From Candidatus Zixiibacteriota bacterium (GTDB lineage Bacteria > Zixibacteria > MSB-5A5 > GN15 > FEB-12), in assembly GCA_003641405.1 (NCBI GenBank), contig QNAF01000071.1:1-10387 (forward strand): a stretch of 10,387 bases of DNA. The letters are read 5' to 3'. The translations under genes were made by a program, and so were the position numbers. Of this stretch, positions 1-6,718 are shown one piece after another; positions within the stretch are counted from its first letter, which is position 1; the number at the start of each line of letters is the position of its first letter. The notes below the pieces were generated by a model, which made no database searches, was not told the origin of the DNA, and was given only the letters and a program-made list of their open reading frames with translations.

Positions 1-131
1 GGCTGGGGTGGCGAGTCTCGGACGACACTTGTGCGATACACCAAGAAAACGCAAGCGCGCATACTGTCCTAATCTGAGACCACACCCAACCTAAAGTTAG
101 CGCCTATGGGAACCTGCCCTACTGAGGAATC
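1..131. other. Upstream flank, probable 3' end of an unseen gene
   Basis: No gene can be identified in this stretch. On the + strand all three frames are open from the window edge for a short way. Frame 1 closes at TAA 70-72 and ends in a basic tail (VRYTKKTQARILS); frame 3 closes a few bases later and frame 2 near position 92. The terminator-like hairpin at 132-156 implies that a + strand transcript ends here, so one of these frames is probably the C-terminus of a truncated gene. None matches the ends of genes that often precede recA (cinA, thpR) well enough for me to name it. Confidence 0.3.
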
Positions 132-156
132 CGACCTATTCATAGTCGCTTTTTTT
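132..156 (+). terminator. Intrinsic terminator upstream of recA
   Basis: CGAC (132-135) plus TA (137-138) pairs with TAGTCG (143-148), with one bulged C and a TTCA loop. A run of seven T at 150-156 follows after one base. A stem followed at once by a T-run is the classic Rho-independent layout on the + strand. The stem is short (6 bp), so the strength is uncertain. It would insulate recA from the upstream transcript and implies that recA has its own promoter. Confidence 0.5.
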
Positions 157-199
157 GAGTTCCGGCAGGTCCTGCCCCCCCCGAAGGCGGCTGCAGTTT

Positions 200-255
200 G
201 TGACAGAATCTCACTTTTCACTGACAGCATCTGTCAGGGGACAAAAGTATTTTGT
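200..255 (+). promoter_or_regulatory. Operator-like repeat cluster in front of recA
   Basis: TGACAGAATCT (201-211) and TGACAGCATCT (222-232) match at 10 of 11 positions and lie exactly 21 bp apart, two helical turns. The first sits in an imperfect dyad, GTGA-N7-TCAC (200-214). The second sits in a perfect dyad, CTGACAG-CAT-CTGTCAG (221-237). A third dyad, ACAAAA-GTA-TTTTGT (241-255), overlaps the probable -35 region of the recA promoter. recA is usually controlled by LexA through a dyad operator, and LexA box sequences differ among phyla. These sites do not match the E. coli (CTGT-N8-ACAG) or the Gram-positive box, so the assignment as SOS operator is inference from position and symmetry. Confidence 0.45.
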
Positions 256-278
256 TGGCAGGCAGAATGTGATATACT
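251..278 (+). promoter_or_regulatory. Probable sigma-70 promoter of recA
   Basis: The -10 element TATACT (273-278) matches the consensus at five of six bases. A weaker -35 lies upstream: TTTGTT (251-256) with a 16-bp spacer, or TTGTTG (252-257) with a 15-bp spacer. Transcription would start near 285, giving a leader of about 65 nt before the chosen recA start. The weak -35 overlaps the ACAAAA/TTTTGT dyad, which would suit a repressible promoter. Confidence 0.5.
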
Positions 279-349
279 CGTGTCTGACCACAGGATACAT
301 TGGCCAGATGGAACGAAAGAAGATTATGATGAAGAAAGGCAAGGCCCCT

Positions 350-1411
350 ATGGCTTCCCCTACAACAACGCTGGATCGCAAGAAAGCTCTCGACGCTGCT
401 CTCAGCCAGATTGAGCGCTCGTTCGGCAAGGGCTCTATCATGCGACTGGGTAACGGTTCGGTCCTTGAGATTGAGACGATTTCCACCGGCTCACTGTGTC
501 TGGATTACGCGCTTGGCGTTGGCGGCGTTCCGCGTGGTCGTGTAACCGAGGTATTTGGTCCGGAAGCGTCCGGCAAGACCACGCTCGCGCTCCATATCAT
601 TGCCGAGGCGCAAAAAGCCGGTGGTGTGGCAGCGTTCATTGACGCCGAGCACGCACTTGACGCCACCTATGCGCGGGCTCTGGGTGTTAACATCGACGAC
701 CTGATCGTCTCCCAGCCGGATAACGGCGAGCAGGCACTGGACATTGCGGAAACCCTGGTCCGCTCCGGAGCCATTGACATCGTAGTGGTCGACTCCGTAG
801 CCGCACTGACTCCACGCGCTGAGATTGAAGGCGATATGGGTGACTCCCACATGGGTCTGCAGGCGCGGCTGATGTCTCAGGCGCTTCGCAAACTCACCGC
901 CATTACGGCCAAGTCACACACGGCGATTGTGTTCATCAACCAGATCAGAATGAAGATCGGTGTGATGTTCGGGAATCCGGAGACCACCACAGGCGGCAAT
1001 GCGCTCAAGTTTTATTCGACAGTGAGACTTGACATCAGGCGTATTGCAGCTATCAAGGACAACCAGCAGGTGATAGGCAACCGGACACGGGTGCGAGTGG
1101 TTAAGAACAAGGTGGCTCCGCCGTTTAGAGAGGCTGAGTTTGACATCATCTATGGGAAGGGTGTCTCGGTCACCGGTGAGCTTCTTGATAAGGCGGTCGA
1201 GGCCGAGATTATCGAGAAATCCGGCTCTTGGTTCAGCTACCAGGGCAACCGTCTCGGGCAGGGGCGCGAAAATGCCAAGGTTTTCCTTGAGGAAAACCCG
1301 GAAATCTACGACGAGATCATGGCCAAGGTTAAGGTAGAACTTGGCATGACCGCGAGCGACCAGGCCAAAACAGAACCGGAGCCGGAAAAGACTGAAGAGG
1401 CGAAAGAGTAG
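350..1411 (+). CDS. recA: Recombinase RecA
   Basis: RecA forms ATP-dependent filaments on single-stranded DNA, carries out strand exchange in recombination repair, and triggers LexA self-cleavage in the SOS response. The 353-residue product has the full family layout: an N-terminal helix with the FGKGSIMRLG signature, Walker A GPEASGKTT at 70-78 with catalytic Lys76, Walker B ending at Asp148, loop L1 (EIEGDMGDSHMGLQAR), and loop L2 with the NQIRMKIGVMFGNPETTTGG core. The end is a Glu/Lys-rich acidic tail as in other RecAs. Start choice: ATG 350 gives an N-terminus close to the E. coli length and has AAGG five bases upstream. In-frame ATGs at 308, 326 and 329 are possible and would add 7-14 residues. 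The frame stays open back to 155, but that part is the regulatory region. No inteins or breaks are seen. Confidence 0.97.
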   Translation: MASPTTTLDRKKALDAALSQIERSFGKGSIMRLGNGSVLEIETISTGSLCLDYALGVGGVPRGRVTEVFGPEASGKTTLALHIIAEAQKAGGVAAFIDAEHALDATYARALGVNIDDLIVSQPDNGEQALDIAETLVRSGAIDIVVVDSVAALTPRAEIEGDMGDSHMGLQARLMSQALRKLTAITAKSHTAIVFINQIRMKIGVMFGNPETTTGGNALKFYSTVRLDIRRIAAIKDNQQVIGNRTRVRVVKNKVAPPFREAEFDIIYGKGVSVTGELLDKAVEAEIIEKSGSWFSYQGNRLGQGRENAKVFLEENPEIYDEIMAKVKVELGMTASDQAKTEPEPEKTEEAKE

Positions 1412-1527
1412 CTGAAGTCTGTCCATACACCCGGTCAGACCTGCGTTATGACGGGCGAAATTACTGCGACTGTGCGTGCCATTAGTTTGTTGTTGCTCTT
1501 CCCGCTACACGTGATTGTTTAGCCGGC

Positions 1528-2556
1528 ATGTGCAACAGACCGGTCTTCTTCTTCGCAATTCTTCTAATTGTCATGCTGCCTGTTGGCTCGGTCGGCGCGG
1601 ATCAGTACATGGATTCGGCCAAGATCGAGTTCATCAATGATACCCAGGCGTTGCTGTTCAATGATCGATTCGAAGAGGCTGACTCTGCCTATTCTCAATT
1701 CATATCCATGTACTCGCAGGACCCCATAGGGTATCTGTATCGTGCTGCGGGATTATTCTCGCGTATGTCCGACCTGGAAGAGGAATTGCACTCTGAGCAG
1801 TTTCACACCTTGCTTGACAATGCGGAAATGCTGAGTGGTTCGGTTCTGGACACGTGCGCCCCCTCTACTGCGGCATGGATGTACCTGATTCGCGGTCATG
1901 CAAAAGCTTACCGGTCACTCTGGGAATCACGGTTTGGGTCGACAATCAAGGCGTTGAAACTTGGTCTCTCAGTTGACAATGAGTATGAAACCGGACTTGA
2001 ACAGGACAGTAATCTGTACGACCTGTACGCCGGGCTTGGTTCGTTTCACTACTGGAAATCTGCAAAGGCCGGAATGCTCAGTTGGGTCGGTATTATCAAA
2101 AACGAGAAGGACAAGGGAATAGCGGAATTGAACCTGGCCGCCGACTCATCGCTGGTCCACCGTGGAGCAGCCCGAACGGCGCTCATCTGGATTTACTTTG
2201 ACAGGAAAGAGTACGATTCCACGATCGCGATTGCGTCGGAGTTCGCGGCCATATATCCGGGTGGCAAAGTGTTTCTCTGGCCGCTGGCACAGGCGCAGTA
2301 CTTGACGGCCGATTACGGAAGTGCTCTTGATACCTACTCAAAGATTCGCCGCAAGCTGGCTGTGTCCCCCGGCAACTACTACAACCTGGTGGAGTGTGAT
2401 TTTCATGTTTGCCAGTGTCTCAACTGGCTTGGGGAACACGGTCAGGCGAGCAAATCAGCCTCACTCGTGAACGAATACCGTGAGCTGATACCACAGGTAA
2501 CGTTCAAACGCCAACGCTCCAAACTGAATTACCTGCAGAGAGTAGCTGAGCGGTAA
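1528..2556 (+). CDS. Exported TPR-like helical repeat protein, unknown function
   Basis: I do not recognise a named family. The 342-residue product starts with a signal peptide: a hydrophobic stretch at 6-22 and a likely cleavage after VGA at 24. The rest is predicted helical, with TPR-like helix pairs. One lies near residues 41-65 (ALLFNDRFEEADSAYSQF, then a Pro-containing turn); others lie at about 220-245 (IYFDRKEYDSTIAIASEFAA, then YP) and 255-275 (AQYLTADYGSALDTYSKI). A conserved-looking core, DLYAGLGSFHYWKSAKAG, lies mid-protein, and similar YDLYAGLGxYxYW segments occur in exported TPR proteins of Bacteroidetes-like bacteria. It probably acts as a periplasmic scaffold or adaptor. ATG 1528 is the only in-frame start, since the frame is closed by TAG at 1483-1485, but no good ribosome binding site precedes it. 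The 116-bp gap to recA holds only a weak GTCTG/CAGAC stem without a T-run, so read-through from recA is possible. Confidence 0.8.
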   Translation: MCNRPVFFFAILLIVMLPVGSVGADQYMDSAKIEFINDTQALLFNDRFEEADSAYSQFISMYSQDPIGYLYRAAGLFSRMSDLEEELHSEQFHTLLDNAEMLSGSVLDTCAPSTAAWMYLIRGHAKAYRSLWESRFGSTIKALKLGLSVDNEYETGLEQDSNLYDLYAGLGSFHYWKSAKAGMLSWVGIIKNEKDKGIAELNLAADSSLVHRGAARTALIWIYFDRKEYDSTIAIASEFAAIYPGGKVFLWPLAQAQYLTADYGSALDTYSKIRRKLAVSPGNYYNLVECDFHVCQCLNWLGEHGQASKSASLVNEYRELIPQVTFKRQRSKLNYLQRVAER

Positions 2557-2691
2557 TCAGCACAGCATTGGCAGGATCGCAGGCGCTCTTGGAGTGGTTG
2601 ATCCGGCCTTACAGGACTGTGTCCTATGTCAGGTAGTCATTTCCGGAAAAAGGATATTGCTCGACGACCATTGCTGGTCCGGTCTATTTGC

Positions 2692-2720
2692 TTGCAAATC
2701 GCAGTGTGATTTACTATAAT
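2692..2720 (+). promoter_or_regulatory. Near-consensus sigma-70 promoter of the surface protein gene
   Basis: TTGCAA (2692-2697), an optimal 17-bp spacer and a perfect TATAAT (2715-2720) form the best promoter in the window. The start site would be near 2727, leaving a leader of about 90 nt before the ATG at 2818. It sits in the 261-bp gap after the TPR gene. That gap also holds two short stems without T-runs, AGGAC-TGT-GTCCT (2613-2625) and GACCA-TTGC-TGGTC (2666-2679). Confidence 0.7.
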
Positions 2721-2735
2721 AATGGTGTCTTACAT

Positions 2736-2811
2736 CTATGCACCCGCATAGCCAATTTGCTTGAGATGATTTGAACTCGTCGGTCCACGGAAACCCGTGT
2801 CGAAAGAGGAG
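2736..2811 (+). promoter_or_regulatory. Structured 5' leader with two hairpins and a strong RBS
   Basis: The leader contains CTATGC-ACCC-GCATAG (2736-2751), a perfect 6-bp stem with a tetraloop, and CACGG-AAAC-CCGTG (2786-2799), a 5-bp stem. The second ends four bases before the ribosome binding site AAAGAGGAG (2803-2811), which stands six bases from ATG 2818. That site decides the start against the in-frame GTG at 2797, which lies inside the second hairpin. I do not recognise a known riboswitch; the stems may serve mRNA stability or translation control. Confidence 0.45.
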
Positions 2812-2817
2812 AGTATC

Positions 2818-5800
2818 ATGAGGCAAGTCCTGTTATCAGCAATCCTGTCGGTGGCTTTGCTGTGGTCAGCAACCGCAACAACACAAGCCTGCGAAATCAG
2901 CATCAGCGATGTGTCAAACTCAATGGAAGATGCTGGTGTTACCAAGCTCTATGCCGGTCAAACCCATGTAATCACCATGTACGCACAGTCTGATTGCGCG
3001 CCTGATGAGATAAATTACAACGTCGCGATGGGGTTTTCAATGTGGTCCCCCGACGGCGCCGGTTGGAATTATCTGGAGGGTCACGGGACTACAGACTGGT
3101 TCTCTTTCGACTGGAACAATTACTTCATCAATCACTTCCACTATGACTACGGATCGGCCGCGTGGATTAGAGAACCCGGTGGTCCCCCTGAGACCGACCC
3201 TGCACCCGGCAGCCCAGGCGACTCCGTAGCGTGTGGATTTGCTGGCATTTACATGTACGCTGACCAAGGCTGGCCGGGTACATACTCTGGCGATTGGGCA
3301 ACTCTTGAATTCCAGACCAATGTTGAAGATATAGGCAAGCATATTTGCTTTGACACAGTAGTTGTACCCGGTTTCACCTGGATGTGGATGCCGCTTGGCG
3401 GCGGTGACGATATCTATCCGGACTGGGGAGATCAGGTCTGTTTTGAGATCATTGAGACTCCGAACTTGCCCCCGGTATTTACAAATTGTCCTGTTGTATT
3501 AACTGCAACATATCCTGATCAAATCGATTACGACTTCGATGCCGAGGATATCAACGACGATCCAATTACGTACGAGATTCTATCGGGTCCCGGATTGATT
3601 GACCCTGACACCGGAGAATGGAGTTGGCAACCTGAACTTGGAGACATCGGACAGTTGTTCACGTTAATCGTGTGCGCTTCAGATGTAATCCACCCCTGTC
3701 CCAATAGTCAGGAGTGTACTGTTGACATCGTTGTAGAAGCTTCTGACTCCGATGGGGATGGCGTTTACAATGGTGATGACAATTGCCCTGATGATTTCAA
3801 CCCGGATCAGGAGGACGTGGATATCGATAACGTTGGCGACAGTTGCGATAATTGTATTGATGTAGCCAACGTAAACCAGGAAGATGCCGACGGCGATGAG
3901 ATTGGTGATAGCTGCGACGTCTGTACCGACACCGACAACGATGGCTACGGCAATCCCGGCTACGCAGTCAACACGTGCGATGATGACAACTGCCCTGACT
4001 ACTACAACCCCACCCAGGCCGACACAGACGGCGACGGCATCGGTGATGCATGCGATGAGTGCACCGACACAGATGGCGACGGATTCGGTAATCCGGGGTT
4101 CGCCGCGAACACCTGTCCTGATGATAATTGCCCTGACATTTACAATGAGAATCAAACCGATACTGACTTGGACGGAAAAGGTGATGCTTGCGATCCCGGC
4201 GAGGTCCTTTTCATCGGCACACCCCGCTGCGGTGCGTTGCCGCTGACGGTATCGTTCACTGATCAATCGGTCCCAACCACTGCCATAACTGAATGGTATT
4301 GGGAGTTTGGCGACGGTGACTGGAGCGACGAACAGAATCCCTCGCACGAGTATACAACTAATGGGGCCTATGATGTAATGCTGGAGATATCGGATGGCAG
4401 TAATTTTGACACGTTGGTCAGGCCTGATTATGTGGTTCTTCAGGATAGTGTCTCTGCGGGCTTTATGGGCACACCCACAAGCGGCAAGGTACCTCTGACC
4501 GTTGCTTTTGATCCGGTTCTCGATGGTGTTGCACACAATTACTACTGGGAATTCGGCGATGGCCACACGAGCTACGATCGTAACCCCATCCACATCTATG
4601 AGACACAGGGACGCTTTGACGTGAAGCTGAGAGTACTGTTTCTCTTAGATCTGTGCGTACAGGTTGACTCTCTTATAAAGACAGAGTTTGTGGTAGCTCA
4701 GGATCTGGAGTCACAGTTCAGTGCTACTCCCAGGGCCGGTATCGCCCCCTTGTCTGTCGATTTCCTTGACGAAAGCGACGGCACTCCGACCGACTGGTTG
4801 TGGGATTTTGGTGATGGATCCCCGACAAGCACTCTTCAGCATCCCACGCACCAGTATGATGAACCCGGACTGTATGATGTTAAGCTCTGGGTATCAGATG
4901 GTATGTTTGAAGATTCACTGCTGGAATTGGGCTACATCCTTGTCGATACCGTTTATTGCGATCTGGCCAGTGAAATCAGTCCATGTGGAGAACCTCGCCC
5001 CGGTTTCGAGGTATTATACGAGGTTTTGTGGACAAATTTCGGCACCAGCAATGCAGAGAACTGCGTTCTGAAAGTTCTACCACCGCCACAATTGGAGCTT
5101 GTGCGTATGGACGACTTCTGTGATAATGGCATGGGCTGCACCGGCTCTTTCTTGGAATTGCCACCGGTAGCAGATACCATGATGTTTGAGTTGCACATGA
5201 TCGAGCCATCGGCTTGGCCCGGAGGATGGGTGACAATAGCAGGCCATGTGCCCGACACGGTTTCTATTGGAAGTATGCTTACCTGCAAATCATGGATTAC
5301 GACTACGACAGACGAAGTTGCCTACAACAACAATAATTTCGTGTGCGAAGAGGAAGTAGTAGGCTCGATAGATCCCAATGATAAGAGTGCCCAACCTGCT
5401 GGAAAAGGTCCTGATTTGACAATTGCTGCGAATCAGCGTTTGTCGTACCTGGTCCAGTTTGAGAACAAACCTGAGGCCACTGCCGAGGCGATATACGTAC
5501 GCGTAGTAGACACGCTCGATCCCGACCTCGATTGGGGTACTTTGGCAATGGGCAAGGAAAGCCATCCTGATGACTGCGATTGGGAGTTCGATCCATACAC
5601 AGGCGTGATCACGTGGATGTGCGACAGCATAATGCTTCCGCCGAATCATAACCCGCCGGAGGGCGAAGGCTACTTCACGTACTCAATTTCCCCCCTGCCT
5701 GACTTGCCAGAGGGTACTCTGATCGAAAACATGTGTTTCATCCGCTTTGATTACAATGAGTGGCTTCAGGGACCGAAAGACGGCCCGGTTGTCAGGATGA

Positions 5801-6096
5801 TTTCATACGGCTGCTGCATCCCACCCTCCGTGGGTGACCTTGATCAGGGTGGTGGTGACTTAGGCTTCAATTATGATGGCGCTGACTTGTCGATTATGAT
5901 CAACGGGTTGTTTATTGATCCGACGAGTGGCTGGATTGGTGTTTGTTTAGATGAGGCTGATGTTGATTTCACCAGTGTCCGACCTGTTATCGATCCGCTG
6001 GCTATTGACGGTGGCGACTTATCGTTGATGATTGATGCGCTATTTATCGCTCCGACGCGCTACTTGAGGAGTTGCGATGGAACGCCAAACTGGTAG
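2818..6096 (+). CDS. Giant secreted multidomain protein: TSP3 repeats, PKD domains, dockerin-like tail
   Basis: This 1092-residue product is probably cell-surface or secreted. Modules in order: signal peptide 1-24 (cleavage near TQA|C); an unrecognised Trp/Gly/Asp-rich domain at about 26-215; an Ig/cadherin-like domain (216-309, PPVFTNCP start, DPDTGEWSWQP motif); thrombospondin type-3 calcium-binding repeats at 310-460 (DxDGDG and DNCPDxxNPxQxDxD with paired Cys); three PKD domains at about 463-543, 544-629 and 630-714, each with the WEFGDG or WDFGDG signature; a DUF11-like beta domain (715-848); and a domain opening with SIDPNDK at 849 and running to about 997, as in many FCB surface proteins. 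A C-terminal segment (998-1092) has two dockerin-like blocks (GADLSIMINGLFIDP, GGDLSLMIDALFIAP) framed by Cys. No catalytic domain is seen, so adhesion, scaffolding or S-layer-like roles are inferred. It has its own promoter and ends before a convergent hairpin. Cys25 lacks a good lipobox, so I do not call it a lipoprotein. Confidence 0.9.
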   Translation: MRQVLLSAILSVALLWSATATTQACEISISDVSNSMEDAGVTKLYAGQTHVITMYAQSDCAPDEINYNVAMGFSMWSPDGAGWNYLEGHGTTDWFSFDWNNYFINHFHYDYGSAAWIREPGGPPETDPAPGSPGDSVACGFAGIYMYADQGWPGTYSGDWATLEFQTNVEDIGKHICFDTVVVPGFTWMWMPLGGGDDIYPDWGDQVCFEIIETPNLPPVFTNCPVVLTATYPDQIDYDFDAEDINDDPITYEILSGPGLIDPDTGEWSWQPELGDIGQLFTLIVCASDVIHPCPNSQECTVDIVVEASDSDGDGVYNGDDNCPDDFNPDQEDVDIDNVGDSCDNCIDVANVNQEDADGDEIGDSCDVCTDTDNDGYGNPGYAVNTCDDDNCPDYYNPTQADTDGDGIGDACDECTDTDGDGFGNPGFAANTCPDDNCPDIYNENQTDTDLDGKGDACDPGEVLFIGTPRCGALPLTVSFTDQSVPTTAITEWYWEFGDGDWSDEQNPSHEYTTNGAYDVMLEISDGSNFDTLVRPDYVVLQDSVSAGFMGTPTSGKVPLTVAFDPVLDGVAHNYYWEFGDGHTSYDRNPIHIYETQGRFDVKLRVLFLLDLCVQVDSLIKTEFVVAQDLESQFSATPRAGIAPLSVDFLDESDGTPTDWLWDFGDGSPTSTLQHPTHQYDEPGLYDVKLWVSDGMFEDSLLELGYILVDTVYCDLASEISPCGEPRPGFEVLYEVLWTNFGTSNAENCVLKVLPPPQLELVRMDDFCDNGMGCTGSFLELPPVADTMMFELHMIEPSAWPGGWVTIAGHVPDTVSIGSMLTCKSWITTTTDEVAYNNNNFVCEEEVVGSIDPNDKSAQPAGKGPDLTIAANQRLSYLVQFENKPEATAEAIYVRVVDTLDPDLDWGTLAMGKESHPDDCDWEFDPYTGVITWMCDSIMLPPNHNPPEGEGYFTYSISPLPDLPEGTLIENMCFIRFDYNEWLQGPKDGPVVRMISYGCCIPPSVGDLDQGGGDLGFNYDGADLSIMINGLFIDPTSGWIGVCLDEADVDFTSVRPVIDPLAIDGGDLSLMIDALFIAPTRYLRSCDGTPNW
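3922..4197 (+). repeat. Tandem 138-bp coding repeat (46-aa TSP3 units)
   Basis: Two adjacent copies, 3922-4059 and 4060-4197, each encode 46 residues. Each starts CTDTD(N/G)DG(Y/F)GNPG, continues through NTC and DDNCPD, and ends GxGDACD. The protein copies are very similar, while the DNA has diverged mainly at third codon positions, which points to an old duplication held by selection for calcium ligands. A shorter, more diverged unit precedes them (about 3745-3921). Confidence 0.8.
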
Positions 6097-6118
6097 GCCG
6101 CAGGCACATTGACTCGTT

Positions 6119-6160
6119 GCGTCAGGTCTTGATCCGCTCTTGCGGATTGTGACCTGACGT
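6119..6160. terminator. Long hairpin between convergent genes, probable bidirectional terminator
   Basis: CGTCAGGTC (6120-6128) pairs perfectly with GACCTGACG (6151-6159). An inner stem, ATCCGC-TCTT-GCGGAT (6132-6147), is also perfect. The short linkers add G-U pairs, so the whole forms one long rod. It lies 23 bp after the surface protein stop and 16 bp before the lipoprotein stop on the other strand, where a terminator for both is expected. No T-run follows on either strand, so it is not a standard intrinsic terminator. It may block RNA polymerase or protect 3' ends, or it may be a dispersed REP-like element. Confidence 0.6.
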
Positions 6161-6175
6161 TAGGGCAACCTCTCT

Positions 6176-6718
6176 CTACTTGGCGAATTTAACCTTAAAC
6201 TGCCCCTCAAGTAAGACCGACTCACCCTGTTTGTTTGCGAACATTCCATCGATAGTCCCGAAGAGACGCTTACCTGCAAGAGAGTCAATGGTTAGTGTCC
6301 CTTCCTGAGCGATGAACATCTTCTTCTCTGGCTCCAATTCGAACTGTCCCATCAGTTGCACAAAGGAGTTGTTCTTCAATGGCAGTACTCCCGGAGCGAG
6401 CCTGGAAGGCATTTGCAGGAAGATCTTATACTTTATATACCGGTCGTACTCCATCAGATCGTATGAAGCTGACTTGATCCTGTGGCCGCGGGCTCCCGTA
6501 ATAAGAACCACACAGTTGCCGGGTCCATTGACAATTTTTCTGTCTGCCCAGGGTGAACTGAGCACACCGCCGTTCATGTACTTGGTTTTCTCGACTTTGA
6601 TTCTTTTCTTGAATTCTCCGTGTTCGACAAACAGATCAAGTCGATAGCGACTCGTGCAAGCAGCCATGGTGAACAGCAGCACGACAACAACAGAAACTAC
6701 AGCGTGGATTCGTTTCAT
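6176..6718 (-). CDS. Small putative lipoprotein, unknown function
   Basis: The 180-residue product opens with a basic end (MKR), a hydrophobic stretch (about 5-17) and MAAC with Cys at 21, a slightly non-standard lipobox (Met at -3 where Leu is usual). It is therefore probably lipidated and held in the membrane facing the periplasm. The mature part looks beta-rich, with a closing segment of alternating strands (RLFGTIDGMFANKQG, then VLLEGQFKVKF). I do not recognise the family. Its ATG overlaps the stop of the GNAT gene (ATGA at 6718-6715), so the two are translationally coupled and the last gene of the spt unit is probably functionally linked. A role in envelope lipid handling is inferred from context only. 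Confidence 0.75.
   Translation of the reverse strand: MKRIHAVVSVVVVLLFTMAACTSRYRLDLFVEHGEFKKRIKVEKTKYMNGGVLSSPWADRKIVNGPGNCVVLITGARGHRIKSASYDLMEYDRYIKYKIFLQMPSRLAPGVLPLKNNSFVQLMGQFELEPEKKMFIAQEGTLTIDSLAGKRLFGTIDGMFANKQGESVLLEGQFKVKFAK

Noticed and set aside
200..214. CRP-type site TGTGA/TCAC before recA
   Set aside because: The spacing is 7 rather than 6 and the right arm is incomplete; the 21-bp repeat explains the similarity better.
155..349. Open frame extending recA 65 codons upstream
   Set aside because: It covers the promoter, palindromes and homopolymer runs, has no family similarity, and RecA starts near 350 by length and RBS.
2797..2817. GTG start for the surface protein
   Set aside because: It lies inside a hairpin and upstream of the strong RBS, which is correctly placed for ATG 2818; the signal peptide also begins at 2818.
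2818..2892. Surface protein as a lipoprotein through Cys25
   Set aside because: The residues before the Cys (TTQA) lack the usual Leu at -3, and a signal peptidase I site fits there.
3745..4197. CRISPR-like regular repeats
   Set aside because: The periodicity is in frame, encodes TSP3 units, and the DNA copies are diverged without unique spacers.
3679..4593. 304-codon antisense frame rich in Val and Ile
   Set aside because: It is the mirror of Asp-rich calcium repeats (GAC/GAT read as GTC/ATC) and has no RBS or family features.
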